Notes: generated by a model not told the origin, from the sequence alone. Counted from the first letter of the stretch, positions 1-5,494 are shown. The stretch is DNA of 6,289 nt from JBNJDW01 sp051745265 (GCA_051745265.1 JBNJDW010000113.1:1-6289), one strand, 5' to 3'. Program-made: numbers and translations.

Positions 1-1035
1 GTTGAATATAATTTCTCGCAAAAATTACAGGAAAGCACCAATGCGGATTTGCCGTCGTTCTTCTTTCTGGATATTCAATCGGATCAGGCTGAACCGCTGC
101 AGGACATACTGGAAAAGACGCCAACGGCCCGCAATCTTCGTATACTTCCTATGTTGCAGGGCCAAATTACGCATGTAAATGGCATCCCTGCCGAAGACGC
201 CTATCAGGACACCGGCGATCGCTGGGTGCTCAGCCGTGACCGGCGCATGACCTATACCGGCGAAACCCCGCCCGGCAGCGAAATTATTGAAGGCGAATGG
301 TGGTCCGAAGATTATGACGGCCCGCCCGTTGTCTCGATCGCCACCGAAGTTGCCAATGCCTTTGATATCGGCGTTGGCGCAGAGCTGACAATGAGCATTC
401 TGGGCATGGAGATCAAGGCCGAAGTTGCCAATGTCCGTAATATTGACTGGGGCAGTTTTGCGATGAATTTCGCCATGACCTTTGCCCCCGGCACACTGGA
501 ATCGGCACCGGCGACCTATGTCTCCACCGTCGCCATGGATGAAAGCGCCGAAATGCAGGCCCAGACCGAAATTGCCAAAGCCTTTCCCAATATTACCACC
601 ATCCGCGTCCGTGATGCCCTGAATCTGGCCAATTCGATTCTGGAGGCGATTGCCCAGGCTGTGCGGTACAGCGCCGCTGTTACCCTGCTGGCCGGGGTGC
701 TGGTCCTGGCCGGGGCCATTGCCGCCGGGCAGAAACGCCGTATCTATGATGCCGTTGTCTTTAAGGTTCTGGGGGTCGATCGCAAACAGATGATGCGGGT
801 CTTTCTGGCTGAATATTTCATGCTGGGGCTGATCACCGCGCTGATTGCCTGCTTTATCGGCACGCTCTGCGCCTGGTCGATCCAGACCTATGTCATGGAA
901 ATGGGTTGGAATTTCAGCTTTATGGCTGTTTTCTCGGTCGCTTTCGGGGCGCTGGTTTTATCCGTTCTGTTTGGCATGATTGCCACCTGGCGGATTCTGG
1001 GCGTGCGTCCGGCCCCTTATTTACGGAATGAATAG
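1..1035 (+). CDS. ABC transporter permease, FtsX/YbbP-like, 3' part (5' end outside window)
   Basis: The reading frame is open from the first base to the TAG at 1033-1035, so this is the C-terminal 344 residues of a longer protein; the TTG at 49 is only an internal codon. The first two thirds form a soluble, extracytoplasmic-type domain, containing LPSFFFLDIQ near the left edge. Three hydrophobic segments follow, encoded at about 661-729, 802-882 and 913-990. The stretch between the first two (KRRIYDAVVFKVLGVDRKQMM) is the typical FtsX-domain coupling loop, the part that contacts the cytoplasmic ATPase. Proteins of this class (YbbP, LolC/MacB relatives) usually have about 800 residues with two such membrane blocks and work with an ATPase of the LolD/YbbA type; that partner would be expected upstream, outside the window. 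These pumps act mechanically on envelope lipids, lipoproteins or peptides rather than on small solutes. The substrate cannot be told. No intrinsic terminator is visible after the stop. Confidence 0.9.
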   Translation, partial: VEYNFSQKLQESTNADLPSFFFLDIQSDQAEPLQDILEKTPTARNLRILPMLQGQITHVNGIPAEDAYQDTGDRWVLSRDRRMTYTGETPPGSEIIEGEWWSEDYDGPPVVSIATEVANAFDIGVGAELTMSILGMEIKAEVANVRNIDWGSFAMNFAMTFAPGTLESAPATYVSTVAMDESAEMQAQTEIAKAFPNITTIRVRDALNLANSILEAIAQAVRYSAAVTLLAGVLVLAGAIAAGQKRRIYDAVVFKVLGVDRKQMMRVFLAEYFMLGLITALIACFIGTLCAWSIQTYVMEMGWNFSFMAVFSVAFGALVLSVLFGMIATWRILGVRPAPYLRNE

Positions 1036-1044
1036 ACATGAGGT

Positions 1045-1057
1045 TAAAGATTCTTTA
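1045..1057. repeat. Perfect inverted repeat TAAAGA-T-TCTTTA
   Basis: Two 6-base arms (1045-1050 and 1052-1057) are perfect complements around one central base, between the permease stop and the next promoter. The centre lies about 60 bases upstream of the predicted start of transcription of the Bax inhibitor gene, a usual place for an activator site. With a single base between the arms it cannot fold as a hairpin with full pairing, so a dimeric-protein site is more likely than a terminator. An AT-rich 13-mer of this kind can also arise by chance. Confidence 0.3.
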
Positions 1058-1076
1058 GGGCAAATTCCGGTTTTAG

Positions 1077-1106
1077 TTGATGAAACCTGTAAAAACACTA
1101 TATAAT
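1077..1106 (+). promoter_or_regulatory. Sigma-70-type promoter for the Bax inhibitor-1 gene
   Basis: A -35 box TTGATG (1077-1082) and a perfect -10 box TATAAT (1101-1106) are separated by 18 bases. Transcription would start near 1113, leaving a leader of about 25-30 bases that contains the Shine-Dalgarno sequence. The box makes the gene independent of the upstream permease. Confidence 0.7.
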
Positions 1107-1125
1107 GTAAAGATAATAGTTTCAT

Positions 1126-1132
1126 AAAGGAG
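1126..1132 (+). promoter_or_regulatory. Ribosome binding site AAAGGAG; decides between two starts
   Basis: The strong Shine-Dalgarno sequence AAAGGAG ends only 3 bases before the ATG at 1136 but 9 bases before the in-frame ATG at 1142. The second spacing is closer to the bacterial optimum, so translation may begin at 1142 and give a protein starting MALNPN. Confidence 0.6.
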
Positions 1133-1135
1133 AGA

Positions 1136-1870
1136 ATGAATATGGCACTTAACCCGAATACGGGCGAACACAGCCGCGGTTACGCTTCTACAAAATCGAG
1201 AATCTTCGATGTCGGTCTTCAACACCACATGCAGAAGGTTTACAAAGTCATGTCTTTCGGTCTGGTGATGACCGGTGTTGTCGCCTTTGGCGTTGCAACA
1301 TCCGAGGCGATGACCAACCTGATCTTTAACACCGCCTTTAAATGGGTGGCGCTGTTTGCACCGCTGGCCATTGTCTGGTTTGGTTTTACACCGCAACGGG
1401 CAGCGCGCATGTCAACCGGCAAGCTGCGCGGCATGTTCTATCTGCTATCCGCCATTTATGGTCTGACCTTTGCGGCGATCTTCCTGATCTTTACCGCAGA
1501 CAGTATTGCACGGGTCTTTTTCATTACCGCAGGTATGTTCGGCGGGATGAGCATTTGGGGATACACCACAAAAAAAGATCTGACCGGTATGGGATCATTC
1601 CTGATGATGGGTCTGATCGGCCTGATCATTGCCAGCGTTGTGAATATTTTTATGGGCTCCAGCCTGGTGCATTTCATGGTTTCGGTGATGGGCGTTCTGA
1701 TCTTTACGCTGATGACCGCCTTTGATACCCAGCGGATCAAGGAAACCTATTCACAGCATCACGGTGATGACAGCAATGATAAAATGGCCACGCTTGGTGC
1801 GTTGTCACTTTATCTGAACTTTATTCTGTTGTTCCAAAGCCTGATGCACCTGTTTGGCGAACACAGATAA
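1136..1870 (+). CDS. Bax inhibitor-1/YccA family integral membrane protein
   Basis: The product of 244 residues (242 if the ATG at 1142 is used) has seven hydrophobic segments after a polar N-terminus of about 35 residues, the expected length and topology for bacterial Bax inhibitor-1 proteins. Family hallmarks are visible: LQHHMQKVYKVM before the first helix, FDTQRIK at the end of helix six (Asp197), and the LYLNFILLF motif in helix seven. Characterised relatives are Bacillus YetJ, a pH-sensitive calcium leak channel, and E. coli YccA, which modulates the FtsH protease; which role applies here cannot be told. In YetJ a pair of aspartates in helices six and seven forms the pH sensor. Here the first matches Asp197, but the second position appears to be Asn228. 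The gene has its own promoter and terminator and so is probably monocistronic. Confidence 0.93.
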   Translation: MNMALNPNTGEHSRGYASTKSRIFDVGLQHHMQKVYKVMSFGLVMTGVVAFGVATSEAMTNLIFNTAFKWVALFAPLAIVWFGFTPQRAARMSTGKLRGMFYLLSAIYGLTFAAIFLIFTADSIARVFFITAGMFGGMSIWGYTTKKDLTGMGSFLMMGLIGLIIASVVNIFMGSSLVHFMVSVMGVLIFTLMTAFDTQRIKETYSQHHGDDSNDKMATLGALSLYLNFILLFQSLMHLFGEHR

Positions 1871-1889
1871 TCTTTTTAACTGTGATTTT

Positions 1890-1921
1890 AAAAAGCCCTG
1901 GGAACTCCCGGGGCTTTTTTT
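1890..1921 (+). terminator. Intrinsic terminator of the Bax inhibitor-1 gene
   Basis: The stem GCCCTGGG (1895-1902) pairs with CCCGGGGC (1907-1914), with one G-T wobble and a four-base loop. An A-run precedes it and seven T follow (1915-1921), so the A/T flanks extend the stem. It starts 20 bases after the stop codon. The A-run also gives some terminator character on the opposite strand. Confidence 0.92.
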
Positions 1922-1944
1922 CGTTGATGGCTATAAGAAAACAG

Positions 1945-1974
1945 TTGTAACTTAGGCTTAAAACAATTTATAAT
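1945..1974 (+). promoter_or_regulatory. Sigma-70-type promoter for the sigma-54 activator gene
   Basis: TTGTAA (1945-1950; four of six consensus bases) is followed after 18 bases by a perfect TATAAT (1969-1974). Transcription would start near 1981 and give an AU-rich leader of about 37 bases. The -10 box is buried in the inverted repeat CAATT-TAT-AATTG (1964-1976), which would suit repression by a dimeric protein, for example autoregulation. Confidence 0.55.
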
Positions 1975-2008
1975 TGATCTTTTATTATATCAAACAATTT
2001 ATATCAAA
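1961..2008. repeat. Interlocked short direct repeats in the activator's control region
   Basis: AAACAATTTATA occurs twice, at 1961-1972 and 1992-2003, exactly 31 bases apart, which is close to three helical turns. TTATATCAAA also occurs twice, at 1985-1994 and 1999-2008, 14 bases apart. The first AAACAATTTATA overlaps the -10 box and the inverted repeat at 1964-1976; the remaining copies fall in the predicted leader. Same-face spacing suggests a cooperative operator, although the region is so AT-rich that chance similarity is possible. Confidence 0.45.
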
Positions 2009-2017
2009 GTATTTAAA

Positions 2018-3019
2018 ATGGCTCTACACACCACAACAGAACATCCTGACTTTCAAGGCCGGTCCGCTGTCATGCAGACTGTCTTTCATCAGATTGACCG
2101 TGCCGCCCAAAGTGACGCGCCCGTGCTGATCACTGGCGAGACCGGTACAGGCAAAGAGCTTTGCGCCCATGCCATTCATAAGCAAAGCCGCCGCGCCGCC
2201 GGGGCTTTTATCGCCCTGAACTGCGCTGCAATTCCGGCTGAGCTTCTGGAAAGCGAAGTTTTCGGCCATAATCAGGGGGCTTTTACCGGCGCCGTATCAA
2301 AACGTGATGGCGCCGCTGTACTGGCCAATGACGGTACTTTTTTCCTTGATGAAATCGGCGAACTTCATCCGCGGCTGCAGGCAAAATTACTGCGTTTCCT
2401 GCAAACCGGCCATGTGCAGAGAATCGGATCAAACACGGTTGTTGAAACCAATAGTCGGATTATCTGTGCGACCAACCGGACCCCGTGGGAGGAAGTCGCC
2501 GCCGGGCGTATGCGCGAGGATCTGTATTACCGCCTGCATGTCGTGCCGATTGACATGCCGCCCTTACGACAGCGCGGACAGGATATGATTATTCTGGCCG
2601 ATTATTTCCTGCAACGGTTCAATATAACCGAAAACAAAAATTTCACCGGCTTTGACACAGCCGCGCAGGAAGCAATTATGAACTACCCATGGCCGGGAAA
2701 TGTCCGGCAGCTGGAAAACATTATACGACATGCCGTCATTATGTATGATGGCCCGTTATTGACAGCCGATATGCTGGCCTTACCCCCTGCCCGTTTTGAT
2801 GATCGGCAGAAGGATAGTCAGATATCCACGCCACATCAGGTTTTTGCAAATGTCTCGCAAATCAAGCCGCTGGCGCAGGCGGAACGGGAATTTATCAATG
2901 CCGCCATTGACCAGTGTGATGGTAATATCCCCAAGGCTGCCGCCCATCTTCAAATCTCACCCTCGACAATTTATCGCAAAATTCAGGCCTGGGAAAAACC
3001 GCGAAATAAATTGACATAA
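2018..3019 (+). CDS. Sigma-54-dependent transcriptional activator (AAA+ plus Fis-type HTH, no N-terminal sensor domain)
   Basis: The 333-residue protein is almost entirely the AAA+ domain of a bacterial enhancer-binding protein, which hydrolyses ATP to remodel sigma-54 RNA polymerase. Visible motifs are Walker A GETGTGKE (40-47), the sigma-54-contacting GAFTGA loop (87-92), Walker B FFLDE (108-112), the ATN sensor I (151-153), the arginine-finger segment RMREDLYYRL (164-173), PPLRQR (181-186) and the sensor II segment WPGNVRQLEN (225-234). A Fis-like helix-turn-helix (about 285-327, with NIPKAAAHLQIS) ends the protein. All key residues are intact, so it should be active. Only about 13 residues precede the AAA+ fold: there is no receiver, GAF or PAS domain. 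PspF and HrpS share this layout and are controlled by a partner protein or by expression level. The start at 2018 has no clear Shine-Dalgarno sequence; an in-frame stop at 1934 and the lack of any ATG, GTG or TTG codon between exclude a longer N-terminus. The target genes are unknown. Confidence 0.93.
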   Translation: MALHTTTEHPDFQGRSAVMQTVFHQIDRAAQSDAPVLITGETGTGKELCAHAIHKQSRRAAGAFIALNCAAIPAELLESEVFGHNQGAFTGAVSKRDGAAVLANDGTFFLDEIGELHPRLQAKLLRFLQTGHVQRIGSNTVVETNSRIICATNRTPWEEVAAGRMREDLYYRLHVVPIDMPPLRQRGQDMIILADYFLQRFNITENKNFTGFDTAAQEAIMNYPWPGNVRQLENIIRHAVIMYDGPLLTADMLALPPARFDDRQKDSQISTPHQVFANVSQIKPLAQAEREFINAAIDQCDGNIPKAAAHLQISPSTIYRKIQAWEKPRNKLT

Positions 3020-3039
3020 TTGCGTTTTCACGCTATTAT
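3011..3039 (+). promoter_or_regulatory. Near-consensus sigma-70 promoter overlapping the end of the activator gene
   Basis: A perfect -35 box TTGACA (3011-3016) forms the last two sense codons of the activator, directly before its TAA. After the ideal 17 bases comes TATTAT (3034-3039), matching five of six -10 bases. Transcription would start near 3046, about 40 bases before the ATG at 3085. It is the best-matching promoter in the window and suggests that the next gene is expressed independently of the activator gene. Confidence 0.75.
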
Positions 3040-3084
3040 AAGCCCTATCATTAACGGCGGTTAACAGGATGCGGGAATAGTAAA

Positions 3085-4647
3085 ATGACAGATAAAAAGG
3101 ATGATTTCAAAGCTGCCGCGGGTCTGGTATGGCCTGATCATGCACCGGATGGCACGCCCATTAACAAGGAAGCTTTGCGCGGCCGTAATCTTGGCGGCGA
3201 TACAAGCGGTGCCGGCGTGAGCGCCGATCTGCCGCCGCAGGACAAAAATGCACCTGGTGTTTCATCCGATCTGCCCGGAAAATTTAATAAAAAAGCCGGA
3301 AAAAAATCCAAAAAAGCCCGCAGCCCTAAAACGCTTCCGCAAAAAATCCGTCGTGTCCTGCTTTGTTCTGCGCTTGGCTATGCGGCGGGGTACTGGGGCT
3401 ATGACCAACATCTGAATGATTATCAGAAAGAATGGATCGCCGATGCGGTAACAACGGAAGCCCCCCGCGCAAAAGACAGCTATACCATCCCGCTGACCGG
3501 TGAAAAGCTTTCGTTTTCTCTGCCGATGAGTATGGAACAACGCTATGAGCTGGGCCAGTTTGTGCCCGCCGCAGCGCTGAACAATGCGCAGGAAGACCTG
3601 CAAAATGTTGAGGAAAACACCCAGCCGCTACCCGGTTTTACAGATATTGATTTCACAACCGAAGCCGGCCGCGAAGCCGCCTATGAAAAAACGCTGCAAT
3701 CCTTACGGGATTTTGAAAATCCGGTCATTTCGACTCTGCAAAATGTCGAAGACCACGCCACAGATGATATTGCCCGGGAATTTGTTGATATGGGCGGGTT
3801 TCAGGCTGATTTCCGCTCTGAAAATGAGCGTGTTTCCGTCCATGCGGCTGTCTTTCTCAGCTTGAAACTGGGCGGCCATGAAGACTATGCCGCCATTGCC
3901 TATGAAGAAATGAACAAGGCCTATGAAGTACCACGCGTCATGGCAGAGAAAAACCAGCTGCGCATTGAACGCAGCGCCGCGCAGGCGGTACGGAAAACAT
4001 CCGACCAACGGGCGCTCATCTGGCCCCGGGCTGAATTTTTCCATGAACAAATGGCCACCGTGCAGTATGAAACGCGTGAAGACATATATCAGGCCGCCGC
4101 TCAGGCCGTTCTGCAGCAAATGAATATTCCAGACGTCCCATTAATTATCGCCCCGCAGGAACAATTGAGCCAGATGATGCCCGAAGCTGCTCCGGACTCC
4201 AATGAAAACGCAGCCGCACAGGCCAATCCTTTTAAAACCGGAGATGAAGTGATCGCGGTTAATTACGATGACCAGACATTAAAAGCACCGGCATCAAACC
4301 CGCGATTAAACAGAGAGTCCATTAATCGATGGGATGCACATAGCTGGCTTGAGATCGGTACAGCGGCCATTGCCAAAGCCGCCTATCATATTGAAGCCCA
4401 GCGCCATGCCGAAAAATTTCTGATCGGCTATTATACGGTCATGGATGAGGAATATGGTTTTGGTGTCGCCGCCACCATAGACGAAATCGCCAAACAGTCG
4501 GGCATGGATGTTGATATCAACCAATCGGCTATTGCAAAATCTGCCGAAGACTTTAGCAGTAGATTTATGATCGAATACGAAGATCAAACCTATCGCCAAG
4601 ACATGCGGGCCATGGGAAAACATCCTGCTGTATTGAGACATAATTAA
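3085..4647 (+). CDS. Membrane-anchored protein of unknown function, 520 residues
   Basis: I do not recognise a family. Residues 1-65 look disordered and contain a small repeat, GVSADLP (44-50) and GVSSDLP (58-64). A strongly basic stretch (about 66-90, rich in Lys and Arg) leads into one short hydrophobic segment (about 91-106, VLLCSALGYAAGYWGY). By the positive-inside rule the N-terminus stays in the cytoplasm and the large, acidic, mainly helical remainder (107-520) lies in the periplasm. There is no cleavable signal peptide and no lipobox. A Pro/Asn/Ala-rich linker near 370-385 divides this part into two lobes. In the second lobe the segment IAKAAYHIEAQ (His435) stands where a zinc peptidase might have HExxH, but no such motif is present. 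A GGGA (3073-3076) 8 bases before the ATG may serve as ribosome binding site. It follows the sigma-54 activator in the same direction, so a regulatory or functional partnership is possible but unproven. Confidence 0.85.
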   Translation: MTDKKDDFKAAAGLVWPDHAPDGTPINKEALRGRNLGGDTSGAGVSADLPPQDKNAPGVSSDLPGKFNKKAGKKSKKARSPKTLPQKIRRVLLCSALGYAAGYWGYDQHLNDYQKEWIADAVTTEAPRAKDSYTIPLTGEKLSFSLPMSMEQRYELGQFVPAAALNNAQEDLQNVEENTQPLPGFTDIDFTTEAGREAAYEKTLQSLRDFENPVISTLQNVEDHATDDIAREFVDMGGFQADFRSENERVSVHAAVFLSLKLGGHEDYAAIAYEEMNKAYEVPRVMAEKNQLRIERSAAQAVRKTSDQRALIWPRAEFFHEQMATVQYETREDIYQAAAQAVLQQMNIPDVPLIIAPQEQLSQMMPEAAPDSNENAAAQANPFKTGDEVIAVNYDDQTLKAPASNPRLNRESINRWDAHSWLEIGTAAIAKAAYHIEAQRHAEKFLIGYYTVMDEEYGFGVAATIDEIAKQSGMDVDINQSAIAKSAEDFSSRFMIEYEDQTYRQDMRAMGKHPAVLRHN

Positions 4648-4650
4648 GGC

Positions 4651-4679
4651 TTGAAATAATATGGCGGGTACGGTATATC
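4651..4679 (+). promoter_or_regulatory. Candidate promoter for tRNA-Ala
   Basis: TTGAAA (4651-4656; five of six) and TATATC (4674-4679; four of six) are separated by 17 bases. Transcription would begin near 4686, about 35 bases before the mature tRNA. The bases after the -10 box (TAGCCCACC) are GC-rich, as in stringently controlled stable-RNA promoters. It starts 3 bases after the stop codon of the preceding gene. Confidence 0.45.
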
Positions 4680-4694
4680 TAGCCCACCTATTTT
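4663..4694 (+). terminator. Possible weak terminator of the 520-residue protein gene, overlapping the tRNA promoter
   Basis: GGCGGGTA (4663-4670) can pair with TAGCCCACC (4680-4688), allowing one C-A mismatch and one bulged G, with a nine-base loop and TATTTT after it (4689-4694). The pairing is imperfect and the T-run interrupted, so termination would be leaky at best. The -10 box of the candidate tRNA promoter lies in the loop. Confidence 0.3.
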
Positions 4695-4720
4695 GATGGC
4701 GTAACATTTCCATCCAAAGA

Positions 4721-4796
4721 GGGCCCGTAGCTCAGCTGGGAGAGCGCCTGCATGGCATGCAGGAGGTCGTCGGTTCGAACCCGATCGGGTCCACCA
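4721..4796 (+). tRNA. tRNA-Ala, anticodon GGC
   Basis: A complete 76-base cloverleaf with encoded CCA. The acceptor stem GGGCCCG (4721-4727) pairs with CGGGTCC (4786-4792) and includes the G3-U70 wobble that alanyl-tRNA synthetase recognises; the discriminator base is A4793 and the CCA end is at 4794-4796. The anticodon stem CCTGC/GCAGG (4747-4751/4759-4763) closes the loop ATGGCAT, giving anticodon GGC at 4754-4756, which reads GCC and GCU codons. The T-arm carries GGTTCGAACCC. No convincing intrinsic terminator follows; a T-rich stretch comes directly after the CCA. Confidence 0.97.
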
Positions 4797-4803
4797 TTTA
4801 TTT

Positions 4804-4908
4804 TAAAAGCACCCCTCAATACCAGCCCTCATCCGCAAACCCCGCATGAATGCGCCCTTCCGGCGGTTTAATTCACCGGCTATGGTCGCCAGCAGTTTCT
4901 AAAAGCAC
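4804..4908. repeat. 9-bp direct repeat TAAAAGCAC flanking an 87-bp GC-richer segment
   Basis: TAAAAGCAC occurs at 4804-4812 and again at 4900-4908. The 87 bases between are much richer in G and C than the AT-rich sequence outside the repeats. This resembles a small inserted element bounded by a target-site duplication, but no terminal inverted repeats are visible and no gene fits inside. On the minus strand two frames stay open for short stretches, without a start signal. This segment sits just 7 bases beyond the tRNA. The rest of the gap up to 4967 shows nothing else clear on the sense strand apart from the promoter-like boxes at 4922-4951. Confidence 0.35.
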
Positions 4909-4921
4909 AAATTACCAATAA

Positions 4922-4951
4922 TTGACACGCCTAAGATAAAGAATTTACAGT
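4922..4951 (+). promoter_or_regulatory. Promoter-like boxes pointing into the antisense of the next gene
   Basis: A perfect TTGACA (4922-4927) is followed after 18 bases by TACAGT (4946-4951), four of six -10 bases. A transcript from it would run rightward, antisense to the minus-strand gene at 4968-5405, because no plus-strand gene follows before 5679. The -10 match is weak. Confidence 0.25.
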
Positions 4952-4963
4952 AATCGATTCTTT
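4938..4963 (-). terminator. Possible AT-only hairpin after the small membrane protein gene
   Basis: AAAGAAT (4938-4944) and ATTCTTT (4957-4963) are perfect 7-base complements with a 12-base loop, beginning 4 bases beyond the minus-strand stop codon. The position suits a 3' end, but the stem has a single G-C pair and there is no proper T-run, so it would be a weak terminator or only an RNA-stability element. Confidence 0.25.
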
Positions 4964-4967
4964 CCTT

Positions 4968-5405
4968 TTATAACGGCAATATAAATTTGTAATCTTCTAG
5001 AACTTGGTTTTCATCGAAAACAAACATCGCTAACACACTATGTTCCGCAGCCCCCAAAGCAATAGAAGGGCTATGATAAAATATACTTTTATACCCATAG
5101 GCATATTCACCAATCTCTGGAACGCTGTGATAAACTTCAAAATTTGATGAGCTTAATAAAACTTGGTCTATATATTCTTTTGTTGTCACACCTCTTTCAA
5201 AGAGTTCGCTCATAATTGCAGATATTTCTTTAGAAGAATTATAATAACGAAGGTTAATTTTACCTTCTGATCGTTGTAAAACAGAATGATCTTTCCCTGA
5301 TCTCATATATACGTAAGCATCAAACAAATAAGGCGGCACCACTACAAGAGTAAGAACACTCATAAAAATTAAGAAAAAAATGTATAAGTATTTTTTTGTT
5401 TTCAC
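4968..5405 (-). CDS. Small membrane-anchored protein, AT-rich gene; possible BamE/SmpA-like fold
   Basis: The gene encodes 145 residues from a GTG start, supported by a GGAG sequence at 5413-5416 (read on the minus strand) 7 bases upstream. After KTKK comes one strong hydrophobic segment (about 6-28) without a clear cleavage site or lipobox Cys, so it is probably an N-terminal anchor with the remainder outside the cytoplasm. The C-terminal part has the pattern IMSELFERGVTTKEYIDQVLL (64-84), then aromatic-rich strands and MFVFDENQVLEDYKF (127-141). A helix carrying 'G-x-T-x-x-x-x' followed by strands with 'F-D-x-N-x-V' resembles BamE/SmpA-type small domains; this is an impression, not an assignment. 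Sample lines have about 25-40% GC against 45-65% in neighbouring genes, which suggests acquisition from elsewhere. It stands alone, facing the tRNA and divergent from the barrel gene. The function is unknown. Confidence 0.75.
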   Translation of the reverse strand: MKTKKYLYIFFLIFMSVLTLVVVPPYLFDAYVYMRSGKDHSVLQRSEGKINLRYYNSSKEISAIMSELFERGVTTKEYIDQVLLSSSNFEVYHSVPEIGEYAYGYKSIFYHSPSIALGAAEHSVLAMFVFDENQVLEDYKFILPL

Positions 5406-5494
5406 TTTATAACTCCATACTAATAAATATATTTGCCCTTGAACCGTAGCTCGCTTTTACCCTAATTGCTAAAAAAGCCTATGGCTGCCTTTGG

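Noticed and set aside
49..1035. TTG at 49 as the start of the permease gene
   Set aside because: The frame is open through position 1 and the upstream residues continue the protein naturally; the protein is cut by the window edge.
1142..1160. TGGCAC at the start of the Bax inhibitor gene as a -24 element
   Set aside because: It lies inside the coding sequence and lacks a -12 element.
1342..1725. Alternative plus-strand ORF within the Bax inhibitor gene
   Set aside because: Out of frame with a clear conserved family member; its translation has shadow-type composition.
3059..3072. GG-N10-GC spacing before the 520-residue protein, as in a sigma-54 promoter
   Set aside because: Only the bare GG and GC match; the surrounding bases (CGGTTA, ATGC) are poor and transcription would start at the ATG itself.
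3262..3603. Minus-strand ORF inside the 520-residue protein gene (also 3703-4119 and 4306-4713)
   Set aside because: Shadows of the plus-strand gene, with low-complexity or unnatural composition and no ribosome binding sites.
4813..4899. Short minus-strand coding remnant in the 87-bp block
   Set aside because: Two frames are open for fewer than 30 codons each, with no start signal and no recognisable protein.
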